A stretch of DNA of 64,000 bases, from NCBI RefSeq assembly GCF_901000735.1, contig NC_081542.1:25001093-25065092 (forward strand). The letters are read 5' to 3'. Positions 11,165-25,218 of this stretch are shown here, piece by piece. The first letter of the stretch is position 1, and every line of letters begins with the position of its first letter. Both the position numbers and the translations under genes were made by a program. Under the pieces are notes generated by a model, which did no database searches, was not told where the DNA came from, and worked only from the letters and a program-made list of their open reading frames with translations. Origin of the DNA: Corylus avellana (Eukaryota > Streptophyta > Magnoliopsida > Fagales > Betulaceae).

Positions 11165-12651
11165 CGCAATCATTAACAGCAAAAAAGGTCACTGAACTAA
11201 GCACTACTAAAGCCCGGCAGCAACCTCTACGCGACTGGATTTGCGCACATTAACTGCTCTCTCTCTTTCTGCCCTGCAGTGGCGCATGTTAGCATTCAGC
11301 ACACTTGTGCTACAACCTCGGCGCATGTTAGTCACCTTTCCAGGTCGGACTCCTTCCCAGCTTGATACCCACGCTCTCTCTCTCTCTCTCTCTCTCTGGA
11401 AATTCACTCGCTTTCTCCAGCATCTTCATTTCCTTGTAATTTCGTTGTTCGTCACTTCTCATTGCAGTAATGGTTAGATTCCAAAGCTGATTACGCCTTT
11501 ATCTTTTTTGTTACTCCATGTTGATTATTGAGCTTTTAATCATTGGCTTGCAGCTTTAATTGTTTGGATTTCAATTGCTGTTTTGCCAATGCATGCTTGC
11601 TTAGGCTCTTACATTTCTTGAACTTTCATTTTAGATTGGGATTTCTTATTATGGGACTTCTGCAGTTTTGCTGTGGTATGATTCTGCAGAAACTGTAGAT
11701 AGGTAGTCTGTATGGAAATAGCTAGATGTTTGGTTTGTTTTGATACTGGTTTGTAGTATCAATGTGTTTCATCTGAGTTGCTGAAGATCTTGTATCATGA
11801 GTTGGTTCTTAATAGAAATCTCATCCATAATATATATATATATTAAAAAAAAAAATACAAGAATGACTAGAAATCGTAGAGGGAAACAGAGAATTGAAGC
11901 AAACTGGTCTATAATTCCTGCATCCCCAGAGTTACAACATCATCCCAATCTAAAGGTGGATCAAGCAGATTACATCTTCCTTCTCATCCCCTCCTTCCAA
12001 ATTCTCGCACTATAACCACACTTAAAAAAGAGATGTTCCCTACTTTCTATATCATTTCTGCAAAACACACATTGCACTTCACCCTTGTATCCCCATTTCA
12101 ACAATCTGGCACTAGTTGTAAGACAATTTTTTATGGTTACACAACAAACAACTGTTGCTTCATCTGTGTTAGTTTATAGGTTTGTCAATCTGTATTGAAA
12201 CCCCAGAGCAGAAGAAAGTGATTTTTTCCGGATTGGCTTTGAGGCCCGACAGATATGCAAACTCCTTTAGCACTTGTTTAATCACATTTACAGACTTCAA
12301 GCTTGCTTATGAAAAGATCAACAAATCGTCTGCAAACTTCTTGTAAATTGTTAATGTGAATTAGATGGTGGCTGTGACAATAAGCAGTTCTTAAAGAGAT
12401 ATGGAGTTGTGGCTTTTGTTACAATGGTGAAATGTGTTTTATTGTTTTGAATTTTGTTTCCCCCATGAGCTTTGCAGTATTGACTTGGGATGGTCCTCTT
12501 GCAGTTTACCAAATTCAACTATCTCAGCATGTCAATATGGGCTTCTTGAAAAGCTGGCGTCAGTGGAGTTGTTTCAGGAAATAGACACCTGTGAGGTTCT
12601 TCTTGTGTGAGTGACATTGGTGAAACCCCCTTTAGTCCCTGAGGCAATAAC
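11165..12651 (+). promoter_or_regulatory. leader/promoter region of the CorA-like gene
   Basis: From about 11165 the sequence changes to a GC-richer leader with (CT)n at 11374-11397 and a CAG at 11465-11467 that could be a splice junction. This is typical of plant 5'UTRs with a leader intron before the start codon at 12652. The transcription start and leader intron are inferred, not visible. An old LINE fragment lies inside. Confidence 0.35.
11870..12360 (-). mobile_element. LINE fragment, minus strand (RT and zinc-binding domain)
   Basis: Reading the minus strand, about 12185-12336 encodes FADDLLIF, the catalytic F/YADD box of LINE reverse transcriptase, then LKEFAYLSGLKANPEK with one stop between. 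About 11950-12125 encodes CVFCRNDIESREHLFFKC, the zinc-binding (zf-RVT) module near the LINE C-terminus. The segment between them is deleted and frames are broken, so this is a dead insertion in the upstream region of the CorA-like gene. Confidence 0.75.
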
Positions 12652-15600
12652 ATGAAGAAGCCAGATAGCCATAAAAATTATTCTAATAAAGAAGACCTGC
12701 CGCGAAATGATCTTTGGACAGATGGACTTATTTGTGCTTTCGAATTCATTCGTGGCCGAAAAAAACCAATTAGTTCAGGATCTGGTTCAAAGATCCCAGC
12801 CACACAGCATATAGATGGTGAATATTCAATGATTCGCGTGCCTGAACATGGACAAGCTGAGGTTTCGTCCCCAAGGCTAGATAAGAATAAACTAAATGAT
12901 CCCAGGAGCAGTGAGACTTCTTCTTTTGATAACTACAAATATAGCCAAATCCATCAATCAAGCCAATTGCATGGTGTAGATAGACTTGATTGTAGTCACT
13001 GGGTACCAATTGGCTGGGCTAGAATTTCAGAACTTGTGAAAACTGTACAAGTGGACACAGACTTGCTCTTGCAGCAGTTTGAGTCCGTGGATGATGAATC
13101 TGATCTGACTGTTGCAGATTTAGCAGCTCCATACTGGGAGCGCCCGGCAGGGCCCATATGGTGGTGCCATGTCCTTGCAAATAACCCCTCTGTGCAGGCA
13201 TGGCTCAGCAAGGCCGAGTTCTTACATCCAGCTGTAAGTTTAGCTTTAAGAGATGAAAGTCGCCTGATTAGTGAGAAGATGAAACACCTTCTATATGAGG
13301 TAGATTTCTTTTTTAAGTATATCTGAAATTGCCAATTTTATTGGTTATTTAGTTTTGTGTATCACATGACTTGCCTTTAGAGTAGCATAGCATGTACCAC
13401 ATGATCATCTTGACCTGAAGTCATGATCAGTATCGGGCGTCTGACGCAAATAAAGAGTACTGAACTGTTAATAGCTACACAGTTGGTTATACTTCTCTGA
13501 GGGGAAGAGAATATGAATTTTGTGTTTTGGACTGAACCAGGGGTTTGGATAATTTTTTGTTATACTTTGCATTCTAAGATTCTTTATGTTTTCACTTCAA
13601 AAAAAGAGAAAGATTCTTTATGTTTTAGATAAAAGTTCTAATATGTGACTGCATGACTGAACCTTGGATAAAATTGTGTATGATTGGACATGTCTTGTCA
13701 ATCAAACTTACAGAGTCCTACTTCTGTAAAGCAACAAAACTGACAGTTTTACGGATTTCATATAAGTGGTGGGTCTGGAACCCAAAACTCCACCCTCCAC
13801 CCAATTTGTACATGGGAGGAGGAGGTGTTTGAAAAAGAGCTTATCCGCTTTGATAAGTCTGTACTTTTTACATCAGTTTTTCATCCCCCATCTCCTCTCT
13901 TAGTAGTTAAACTTCTTCCTATGCAGTATAATATTCCTTTTTAATTTGTCCACCGTGTATTTCCTAAAAGAAGTGAAAGATGATCTAAATTACAATTTTT
14001 ATAATACAAACTATGAGTAAAAATGAAAATAAGATAAGTCAAGAAAGAATATATAGAAATTAAGAAATCATAAAATTATTACACTCTTAGAGTAACAGCT
14101 CTATAGGTTCTAGATCCACAATTTATATAGAGTTCACATTATCTTTTTAACAGAAACCACCTATTTCTAAAATGTAAATAGCCGTTGTTTCTTGAAACGA
14201 TGACACTTCTACCCATGGTATTTGATAGATCTGAACATAAACTTCCAATAATCAAATGTGTAATTCTTCTTGTAATGACATGATGAGCTATTAATAACTA
14301 TTAGAATATTAAAGCTAAGGTTAAATAACTATTCAAGTTTCTGAACCTAGGAAGTCAGGATTTTTAAAGTTCTCTTGAGTTAAATTCAGTGTTGTCTATA
14401 GTCACTAGAATCATCGATATGAAATGTGATATGGGTATAATGAGAAGGAAAGATGGAGGGAATACAAATTACAGTATTTAAGTTTGGAAGTTCTTGATAC
14501 TGCCTGCCACCTCTTGCACAAGATCACATGTAAGGATAGTTGACCTGGCTTTCAAAAACTGCACTTTGTTTAAATTGCTTTAAAAAGACTTTACAGGAAT
14601 ACGTGTAAAGATTTTTTTTTTTTTTTGGGAGGGGGTAATATTCTCACCAGAGTCAGTCACTGATGGTCAATCTTGATGGTATTTCGTTTATATATTCACC
14701 CTTTAAGTTAATGGTTTTAACTATAGCTATGTACTGTACATTGAGCTAGTTATTAATTGTTTACTTTGTATTTCATAGTTAGAATGAGATGAATAACTGG
14801 AAGATAATAGTTTGCTGTCATTCTTCTTCTTGAAAAGTGTTCAAAAGTCAATAAATTTTGTCCTTCAAATTTTTTATGGACTGATTGTGTTGAATTCTTT
14901 ATTACGCTTTATACTATTATTCAGGTCCCAGTTAGGGTTGCTGGAGGGCTGTTATTTGAGCTCTTGGGACAATCAGTTGGTGATCCTTTTGTTGATGAAG
15001 ACGATATCCCCATTGTACTTCGGTCCTGGCAAGCACAAAACTTCCTAATAACTGCATTGCATGTAAAAGGACAAGTTTCCAGAACAAATGTGTTGGGCAT
15101 CGCAGAAGTTCAGGTTGTTCATGCTTGAAAGAAAGATCTTTTCAATGGTCCAAAGGCTTATGAGACGAAAACAGGGACATATTTATGGTGGGGGTCACAA
15201 AGTTAATATTTTATCACTAACTAGTATACTACTTTGTCAAAAGCTCTCCAAGTGTTCTAAAAATTATCTACATAACAACTTCACAGATTTGTTCTTTTTG
15301 GGCCTTCCCATAAAAGTTTTGTAATCTGTCCCTGATTGAAAATACTGATAACTTTACTATTTACTTCATTACCATCTCATAGATTTGGTGCTCTGCTTTT
15401 GGATAGGAGCTTCTTTCTACTGGAGGTTATATTGCACCAAGAACAGTGCATGAAGTCATAGCACATCTAGTTGGCCGCCTTACTCGATGGGATGATAGGT
15501 AATGAATGCATGGATAAATACTGTTCTTTATATATATGAAAGCTTTAGAAGCGTGCATACTTCTGAATGACACATAAGCATTGATGTAGACTCGTGTATG

Positions 15601-16376
15601 TAGTTTTGAAATGCTTCAATATCTTGTGAGTTTTGTTAAATGTCTCCATTTTTTTTTTTTTTTTTTTTGGCCTTTTCTTTACAGTGTCACATGTATCGTA
15701 CATGCCAACAGTGATCTGTGACAAAAGTAATTGACATTTTTTAACTATTGTTAACAAGTATTAATCTAGGGTTGCTATCTGCTGATAAAATATATTTAAT
15801 CTTTTTTTATCATTGCCATACCAATACGTACTTCAATGCTCCTTGATATGAGGCCAATTGTTTATTATGATTTTACCATGGGTCTCACTGCCGATCTACT
15901 GGTTCTTGCTGATCAACTACTTTACAAGAGTTTTGTCTTTTCCTTGGCTTGGGACAGATATGGTTAAGATACAACTCAGAACACCATAACGGAGATTAAT
16001 GGCTGCAGGTTTTCATCTGTCATCATTACTTACTTCTCAATGAGGCCATTATTCCTTTTTCTTATTACATGCCAAAGAGAACCCTACCGTGGTCTACAAA
16101 TGAAAAAAAAAATTAGGGCAATGTCTCCGACTAAAGAAAATCGATGCCATCTGTCTCTTGACTATTGACCAGTCACATATTTAGTGACCACTTGGGTTAG
16201 TGCATCATGTATATCTTCTTTCCATTCTCATGTAGGATATCTTTGACTTGTCTTTCAAGGATGATGAAATAGCAGTTAACATGTTCAGAGTTGCAAAAGC
16301 ACTAAATAAAATAATAGTAGAAGTAATCTTTTTATAAAATTTATGCAATGATGTTTTCCAAAATCATACAAATACA

Positions 16377-16414
<38 letters not shown>

Positions 16415-18931
16415 ACACACACACACAAATAAGTATTATTGGAGCGTGTGGGGTAGATGCATGTAACATTAATTATCTTAGTTCAAATTGTGCCATTATT
16501 TGGGTGGTTACTCTATAACAGACATTCTGAAAAATCTGTCGGTTTTTCTAATGTTTTTCTATTTCAAGCTGCTACTCTTATTTCTGTTTCATCATCCCAT
16601 AATATCATAAGTATTTTGTGTTTTATTATATTGCTCTCAACATTTCAATTTTCAATTTTCTGGACAAATTTGACGCTTTATTTGTTTTATAGGCTATTTC
16701 GTAAAGACATATTTGGGGAGGCAGATGAGATTGAATTGAAGTTCATGAACAGGTTTTGTTACCTCATTATTTTTAAAATAATTCTCTCTGCAATTTTATA
16801 TCTACGATTCTGACCAATAATTTCCCCTATGAATAGGAGAAACCATGAAGATATGCATCTCTTTAGTATAATTCTCAACCAAGAAATCAGAAGGCTATCA
16901 AGACAGGTATGTTACTTCTCCTTGCTAGAATGGAGGCACTTGCAGAGAATATTCCATGAGTATGCCAGCTGGGATATGGTATTTATGGAATGTTGATTGG
17001 TCATAACTGCTGAGAGATTAAGGCAATAATGTTAAATGAAGTTTTTAAGGTGATCTTTTCGCCTCTTATTTCCCAATATATTTCTTTGTGATGGCAGTCG
17101 ATACTCACTAGCATTTTTTGCTTTTTTGGATGAATATGAAACTTTACTACTGAAGCAATACATTATAATGAGAAATAAAGTCTATCCTGTGACACCACAA
17201 AACAGTAATAAACATAGATTAAACCAGGAAAGAAAAATCTGAAATAAAAAACAAGTGTTACAGAAGCAATCTTCCCAACTAACTGCAAAGAAGAATTTGA
17301 TTGTCCTAGCTAATTGGAAGAAGAATTCAATGAGCTTAGAAAAAATCATGGGACCAGAATTTAGAGGGATCTAGCTGAAATAGTCAATGGGTAGTGGCTG
17401 TTTTGTCCGCGCCGAAAGGCCCTTTACACATGACATTGTCCCTCTGCTCAGTGCTCTCTTTTTTCAAGACAAGAGTGAGTGAAGAGAGCCACAAAATAAT
17501 GGTTTGAATAGTGCTCTCCCTTTAGCTGATTGAAGACAGTCAGCAACAGCCACTGTGGACAACCATCCACAACAGCCACTGTGGATGACAATTGAGCGGT
17601 GTGTAAGGACACGTTTGAGCTGGATGAGGAGGCCAAGCAGGGGAAGGGGGGAAATCAATATTTTATTCATTTAGTATGCTACAGAGCCAACAGTAATTAG
17701 CTAGAGGTTGCTAATTACTGTTATCACAAAATGCATTTTACATGCTCTGAAGAGCATATGTTGGAGGTGAAAAATGGCGTACATTAGCGATATTTAGCTA
17801 ATGGTTTATAGAGCATCTTTTGGAGATGCTCTACTAGCTTAGTCGGATGTGGAGTTCTAATACTATCAGGGGTTGTTTTTTACACTCATGTTAAACTAAG
17901 TCTTACATATTTAACACCCCAAGAATATTTGCATTAGTTGTCATTTGCATTATTTTCACTCATGATTTCTTCTTGCCTATATACAATATGCCAATTATGT
18001 AAATTGGGAGAACAGCGTTTGTGCTGTCTCCATATTTCTCCAACCTTGTTTCCATTCCTCGCTCAGGTGGAACTACTGTTGATTGTTTTAACATATTAGT
18101 GTTAATAGCGTACTAAGGCTACCTAATGTTACCATTTATCTTTTGTTTGACAATCTTGTAAGGTCACGCTGCCACTGAAGTTCATAGGTACAAAGGCGAC
18201 AATCTATAATTTTCCAGGTTCTCTTACAGGTGATCAGAGTGAAGTGGTCACTTCATGCAAGAGAGGAAATCGTTTTTGAGCTTCTCCAACATTTGAGAGG
18301 AAATGCAGCAAGAAGCTTATTAGAGGGCATAAGAAAAACTACAAGACAGATGATTGAGGAGCAAGAAGCTGTTCGTGGCCGCTTGTTTACCATTCAAGAC
18401 GTGATGCAAAGTACAGTCCGTGCGTGGTTGCAGGTTTGCAAACAAAACCAAAATCTACTGTGAAACTTTTGAACTTGTAGGTAATAATAGTTAATGTGGC
18501 CAAACATGACATAAGTTTCTCATCTTTTGTAAATATTAATTCAGGATAAAAGCCTGCGAGTAACCCACAATCTCACTGTATTTGGGGGCTGCGGCCTTGT
18601 TCTTTCTATAATCACTGGGCTATTTGGGATCAATGTTGATGGAATCCCTGGAGCAGACAATACACCATATGCATTTGGTTTATTTGCGGCTGTCCTCTTT
18701 TGCTTAGGAGTTCTACTGATTGCTGTTGGACTACTTTATCTTGGGTTTAAAAAGCCTGTTACTGAGAAGCAGGTTGCAGTTAGGATGTTGGAGCTGCAAC
18801 AGTTAGTCAATATGTTTCAGCATGAGGCAGAGACTCATGCCCAAGTTCGAAAAAAATTTTCTAGGAATAGCTTACCCCCGACTGCTGGCGACACGGTCGC
18901 GGACAACTCAGAATATGTCCTCATACAGTGA
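12652..18931 (+). CDS. CorA-like magnesium transporter family protein, seven exons
   Basis: Exons 12652-13299, 14925-15113, 15407-15498, 16693-16752, 16837-16906, 18230-18433 and 18545-18931 all have GT-AG borders and consistent phase, giving 549 residues. The soluble N-terminal part (1-420) includes HLLYE/VPVRVAGGLLFELLGQ across the first junction and ends in a basic helical stretch (LLEGIRKTTRQMIEEQE). Two membrane helices follow, about 433-448 and 464-487. The CorA signature after helix 1 is GIN (449-451), followed by VDGIPG, rather than the GMN of bacterial CorA and plant MRS2. The C-terminal tail after helix 2 is long and charged. Magnesium transport is assumed from the family; the altered signature leaves ion selectivity open. 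The 1.6-kb first intron and 1.3-kb fifth intron contain only repeats and unique DNA. Confidence 0.92.
16383..16426 (+). repeat. (CT)n(AC)n microsatellite
   Basis: About 15 CT units run into about seven AC units, in intron 3 of the CorA-like gene. Confidence 0.9.
17670..17840. repeat. MITE-like remnant in intron 5
   Basis: GAGCATATGTTGG near 17753 and the 20-bp palindrome-like GAGCATCTTTTGGAGATGCT near 17812 resemble GAGCAT-type Harbinger MITE ends. CAGTAATTAGC and GCTAATTACTG nearby also form an inverted pair. Boundaries are uncertain. Confidence 0.35.
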
Positions 18932-20264
18932 CATTGTTGTATGCTTGTTGAGGACATATTCTACACCATTTGGTGGTGACTAGTATTCTGGCTGAAAAAG
19001 AAAATGTAGTGACTGGTCTTGGCTGATTGCAACTACTTGTAAATTTGCATGGAATCGGAATCGACATCTATTTTCAGTTGGGGATTGTGGCAGGAGTAAG
19101 GCAACTGTTTTTGTGACCAATTATAACCAAATTTGGATATTGTTTCTCACATAGGGATCATAAACAGAATTTGGTATATTAAACTAGAAATAGAGTAATG
19201 CTATATATTACACTCTTATTTTTTGTCATTTTTTTAAAGTACTCAAAAAAATGGGATATTTTTCACGATTTATTCATCCTATTCATCCTATTAGGCTAAT
19301 GTAGCAGTGTTAATTAATCTTTGGATGTTTTTTTTTTTTTTGTTTTAATATTATTTTTAATAAAAGTTGATGAGCACTTCAAATCAGCCTAGTGAGATGA
19401 AAACATAATATATAATCTTTTTCATATGAAAAATGGCCAATCATAGCTTTCAACAAACACATGATCCGAACCGATAGCAGGAATACCTCTTCGTTACCCG
19501 ATAAAGATGGTCATTTTCTTAAAAAAGGGGGGGAAAAAAATACTTGAGAAGATACAGGAATAATAAAAGGAGCATTTCAAGCTGCAAATTCTTTTTCTCT
19601 GAATCTTGGACAAGGATTTTCTCTATTTCAAAATAAAATGAATAGTATCCACTTTATATACACTACTAAATACACCTACTTTAAATCCTAACTGTGAAAT
19701 AGATACCATCAATTTCATTATGTCATTAGAGATGGAAAGGAGCAATCTTTGATAGGTTCATATAGGAAAGAGGTTTACAATGGCTGATTGCGCAAGTTTC
19801 CCCTCACTTATCTTGATTTTACTGTCAAACTTCTTCATTGACCTTATCTAAGCTGCTGCATATTTAAACAAAAAAGCTTCCTTATTGACTTGTTGCAAAA
19901 CGTTCTCTGTAAAGCAAAGCAGTCACGACAACTTAAGCCGCGAAAGGGCTTTAATGAATACACAGGTGGAGTGCATGTTAATGCCTGATCTCAAAAAATA
20001 CATGTTAATTAACTCTATTGCAACTCCATATTCAAAAAGTTTAAAAGCAATTCTTCTATACCGCTAGCATTGATGCCCAAACCAATCAAGTTTACAAGAA
20101 AACGTTCGAATTCAGCAAGAACATTCTGACATGAATATCAACTGAATTAAGGATGCAAGATTTTAGGTAAATTTGATGCTTATAAACTAGCTCGCCAAGT
20201 ATACTGGAAAACACAAAAAAGACATTCACTCCTTCCTCCTCTACTTTTGTCCCGCATATGCACA
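18932..20264. other. convergent 3' region between CorA-like and coatomer zeta genes
   Basis: Holds the 3' ends of both convergent genes and AT-rich spacer. A GAGTAATGCTAT-type MITE end occurs near 19194. No other gene was seen. Confidence 0.4.
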
Positions 20265-23200
20265 TCATTTAAGAAGGGATCTTGTTAGATGCTCCCGTGC
20301 AGTGGCCAATGCTTGGCTTATTGTCTGTGGAAAAAACCAAAACAAGGATACAACTTAAATATGGTAGCAGTGGTTGTCCATTTGTTCGACTAAATGTTTC
20401 CTCATATTTTCTGTTTGGGGAAAGATGAAAGAAAATTGGGGGAGGGGGCAAAGAACGGGATTTTGATACCTGCTCAGACAAAGAAGCTCCAGCATCTATA
20501 CTATTACTTGCAACCTTCCCCGCTATAACATTTGCATCTGTCTCGAGAACAATACTGTAGCAGATATAAATTAGTTAAATCTGGGTCGGAAAACATGCCC
20601 TTAAGAGTTGACGGCACATAGCCGTGAAGAGTGGAGGAACTAGCCAAGTGCTAACAATAACTTAATGCATAATTTAGGTACCAATGAGACGTCAAAGGCC
20701 ACTAATAATCCTGAATTATTAGTGCTGGGAGGATTTTGGGGATTGAGTTGACGGTAAACTTCGACAAAATTCAAAAAACTTACAATCACTTGTGAATAGC
20801 TAATCAGAAAAATACCTCCATACATAATTTCTTTTAATGAATGTGCCAAGATCAAAAATTTGGAACTCACTTAAGAACAGTTACCTCATTAATTTTTTTT
20901 GATAAGTAACCTTATTAGTTAGAAGTACAAAACTTTGGGAGTTTAGGAATGTCCAAGATAATGATTCCAAGCTATAAAAGTGTCTTTAACAATAAGATTG
21001 TCGGTCAATCTACCAGATGGCACTCTGGCTTCTAAAGGTTCTACTAGAGCACCCACTAGCCATAGTCAATCGTACTAATTCCCAACCAAACAGATACTAC
21101 CAACACAAAATCCTCAGGAAAACAATTTCAGAACAGCAATTTCCAACTAAGGCTTTAGAAATATTGATGGGCTTGTAATGTGCTATGCCTCAGAATAATA
21201 ATACACTCAAGGATTTTTAGGATCTAATTTTTCAAGATTTTTAGTTTTGGCTACCCAGACAAATAAAAGACGCAGATATGGAAGTTACAATATCACTAAA
21301 TAAAGCTAAAAAAAAGCTTGAAAATGAAAGGAAGAAGGAAGTACACCAAAATACATATTGCATACCCGCCGTCAACAATTTCATCGAGGCATAATAGAAT
21401 GAGATCCAAGTTCTCCAGTGCCTCTCTCTTCTCCACATTACCTCTGCAATGCCAAAAAAAAAAGGTAGATAAAGGAGTTAATAAATGAATAATGACAACT
21501 TAAATTACAAAAAGAGCGTAAACAAGAACAGCAATTATGGGAAACCTAAGAAGAAGGCCAACAGCATCGAAAAATCCCTGAAGAACAGTGGCTAAAATGA
21601 GCTCGTTTTCATCTTCACCGCCAGTAACAAAAAAGTGAAGGTCTTGAACAAACTTGTAAACAACGATGTTGCTCTCAAACATTGCTACTTCCGCTGTAGA
21701 TAGAGTAGGACGGTGTTAATATTGTACACTACAAGAATCAAAACAAAGCACTCAAGACACACATAAAAACATAGTTGCATTCGTCAACCATAAAGAGAAA
21801 GAACAGGATAGAAGGCCATATTCTAGAGATCAATACATAAACAGTTCTCAATCACAAACCAGGGCGCTTGGGAGATCAAATCAAACAAAATCCATATAGA
21901 CTAGAAAGATTAGACATTTGACACCAATAAAAACATCCAGGAAGAAAGGCATTCATCGATTCATTTTATTTATTTGATATAACTAATTTAAGGACTTTAT
22001 AACAATTAAGCAAACAGGTTACCTTCTGTCCGTGCATTTGTCTTTTGAGTCTTGGTAAATACAGCTTTCTCAAATGTTTCCTTTGCACTATTTGTAGGCC
22101 AGTCATCTGAGTAATACTTGACAGCCACACGTTTCCCTTCAGAATCCAAAAGGAGGATGTTTTTTATCGAAGGGCATGACTCCTACAAACAACATGTGAT
22201 ACAGGATTACAGGTTGCTAAAAACCTGAATCTTTAAAGTGTCATCATGACCACAGATAATAACCCTGCAGAAAAGTATCAACACTATAGTCCTCTACAAA
22301 TGTCCTTTGGAGCTCCATGTTTAGCAGCGCAGCTCATTCAAATGTTTAATCTTTAAAAGACTGTTTTGCTGACTTTGAGACATTTGTGGGAGGTTATTGG
22401 TCAATCATTTCTTCTTGCAGGCCTACGTTGTCCAAAAGGAACAGTAGATGGTAACACGGTACCCCACATACCGAAACATGGGGACAGTGAGGGGCTTAAA
22501 TACACCTCATATTTATGGGTAGGAAGTACACTGTGATATAGTAATCTCAGGTTTGATCAAATGTAGCCTCTTTTTGCCTGAAGCTTCAAACCCTATATGA
22601 GTTTCAAACATTACATATATTGCTATCCAGAGAGGACAAGTAAATGGAGGAAATATAATCACATTTTCAGATCATCAAAACGAAATTTATTTGAGCAAGC
22701 ACAAGTGTTAAACATACCAACCGGATCTTACTACATATGAGACGCTACAACATGCTTATACCTAACGAGAGCATTAACTACCAAATTAAAACCATCAAAA
22801 ATCAGAACAAGATTGTAAAATCAAACGAATTTATTCTCTATAATACTAATTCGAGAAGCACAGACTTCTTCAGGAGTATGAATACTTTCCATTAAAAATT
22901 TTAACTAATTTTCTATTTTTATCCAGTTTTAGGTTGGGATCAAGAATTACAAGAAACACATTTCCATTCAAATTGTGTGTATTTCTGTTTTCGGGGAAAA
23001 GCAAGATCTAGTTCTAAGAAACATGTATATGAGACAAACAGTTAAAAAAATATGGACGATCCAGCACCTTTTGTTTAGACATCTCAGATCTACGATCTCA
23101 GACACCACAGACAAACCCTAACCAGCAAAATTCTTGGCTGCAGTTCAAGTGATACAGATAGATCCGAGTCCAAATTAAACCTTAAAACTCTCCTAAAGCC

Positions 23201-23318
23201 TCTATGAAACGCACATATAAGTTGGATCAATTATGCGAGAAAGAAAATAAAGCTCCTAATAGAGAATGTGAAACAAATTCTTGCTTATAGAGAGAAAGAG
23301 AGCAGAGAGAAATACCAT
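20265..23318 (-). CDS. coatomer subunit zeta, six coding exons
   Basis: Small (zeta) subunit of the COPI coat on retrograde Golgi-ER vesicles. Coding exons on the minus strand are 23316-23318, 22023-22182, 21546-21693, 21366-21443, 20470-20554 and 20265-20324, giving 177 residues, the length I recall for Arabidopsis zeta. The product starts [19 protein letters not shown], contains [19 protein letters not shown] and [13 protein letters not shown] (longin-type fold), and ends [12 protein letters not shown]. The first coding exon is only the ATG, directly followed by the donor GTATTT, and a 1.1-kb intron separates it from exon 2. Phases agree at every junction. No truncation is visible. The leader upstream of 23318 is GA-rich. 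Confidence 0.95.
20882..20912 (-). mobile_element. micro-insertion of a LINE tail (weakest of four)
   Basis: GTTACCTCATTA and GTAACCTTATTA (10 of 12 identical) flank only ATTTTTTTTGATAA, the reverse complement of the TTATCAAAAA tail found at the end of LINE 56930-57705. It lies in intron 4 of the coatomer zeta gene. Confidence 0.4.
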
Positions 23319-25074
23319 GTTGTTTGGCGAAATTTTCCGAGAAAGTTTTCGGACTCGCGCCCGAGAAGCGTCCGATCCTACAGGCTTCAAGGGCGAGTGG
23401 ATATTTATATATTTATTTATTTATCGCACATCTTACATGATTTCCACTTGTTATACATTGTAACTTTGTTTTTATTATTATTATTATTATTCTTTTAAAA
23501 TTTTCAATAAAAAAAAAATAGTATTTTTCATGTTATTTTTGTGTTTTTATATAAGAAAAAAATAAACAAAATTTTAAATTTTTTGAAAACTTGAGTCTAA
23601 AAGACAAAATTAAAAAGAAAAAAAAAATAAAAGGTAAGTAAATTCTGAAATATTCTCTCTTAAAAAAACCCAACATTCTTTAAGATGAAAAACATTGAAA
23701 TCATCAACTCCAATCATTTAATTTAGACAATGAAATATGATTTAAAAAATATGTCATTGAGTTATTTTAAAGATATAAAGGGTCTTTAGATAATAAGGCC
23801 TTTGATAAAATTAATAATTAAAAATTAAAAAAATATATATATATATATAGCAAATAACATCTAGTTAAAGCACAGCAACTAAATATTTAATTTTGAGGTG
23901 ACATATGGGTTCTTTTTCTAAGCAAATCGCTTTATGGGTTTGGCCAGCCTTAAATTTATATTGAATTTGTATTAATTTTGCATTATATGAAAGTATAATG
24001 CTAAAAATTTCATTTTTATCTTATAAGTATTTCACAATGCTAATGTAATAATATTAACCCGTCGTTAGATTAGACATTATTAAAAAAAAAAAAAAAAAAA
24101 AAAGGAATCAGCAATTAGTTAAGACTGTCACACTGGCATTTTGAAATGCTTGTAAAATAAAAATGCAATATCTAACATTTCTCTTTGATGAAAATTCAAC
24201 GAGACAACGACTAGCCGAGGAAGCTAGAAGAAGGAAAAAAAAAAAATCTTTTTTGGCGTTTTAGCCAAAAAAAAAAAAACAAAAACAAAAACATTAACAA
24301 TCAACTCAAAACACAAAATACTCACAATCTACTTTTATTTTTATGTCGTATTACAACCAAAAAAGCATAAAAATAAAATAAAATAATTTTTTTTTTTTAA
24401 CCCTCTAAAAAGTTTTCACAAACGAGCCATTTGTTGTTTCCCTTGTTTGCTCAAGCTTCGACAAGTGTCGTCTCGCGGCTTAAGTAAGCCCTCCAAACAT
24501 TTGGCAATTTCTTTTAGAAGTTATAAACATTATCACCATCATGTTTGATTGATTCAGCAAAAGTTACTTGGATTTATCTCTTGGATCAAGCAAGCCTTTC
24601 TTGTTTCCAAGGAAAAAAGAAAAAAGAAAAGAAAAAGAAAAACGAGTACATGCCATCTTAAAATCATATAAAATTGAGATGTGTATTCCATAACAAGACA
24701 TAAAGGATACGTGTCATAATCTCAACCAATCCTATAACTTCGCAACTTTAATTTTACAATTTATTTCACATTTTAATTAAAATAGTTCATATCTTATCTA
24801 AGAAATAGAAATAAAATATTGATTTTTCATTCTTCATTATAAAAACATCAACCTTTCGACCATTGAATACAGTAGCACTTTTTTGATCCATGACATCGAT
24901 GGCAACTTGTGAAGAGAGGCATCAGTATCAGACACAGATTTATAACAATATGATGGTGCTAAATTCTAAAATGAGATCAAATGGTTAATAGTTCATGCCT
25001 TTTTTGCATGACATTTGGTTGAAATGTGATCATAGAGGGTGCTTAGTATGAAATTTCAGCTAACTTTATGTCAT

Positions 25075-25218
25075 GATTCACAATCTAGATTTGGCGATAA
25101 GCAGGTGGACCATCTTAATCACTAAACTCTTTTCTTCTATCCAATAGATTCACAATCTAGATTTGGCGATAAGCAGGTGGACCATCTTAATCACTAAACT
25201 CTTTTCTTCTATCCAATA
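25075..25218 (+). repeat. exact 72-bp tandem duplication
   Basis: The unit starting GATTCACAATCTAGATTTGG occupies 25075-25146 and is repeated without visible change at 25147-25218. The intergenic position and identity suggest a recent replication-slippage or unequal-exchange event. Confidence 0.9.

Noticed and set aside
16383..16426. Regulatory GAGA-type element
   Set aside because: Simple CT/AC microsatellite inside an intron; no support for function.
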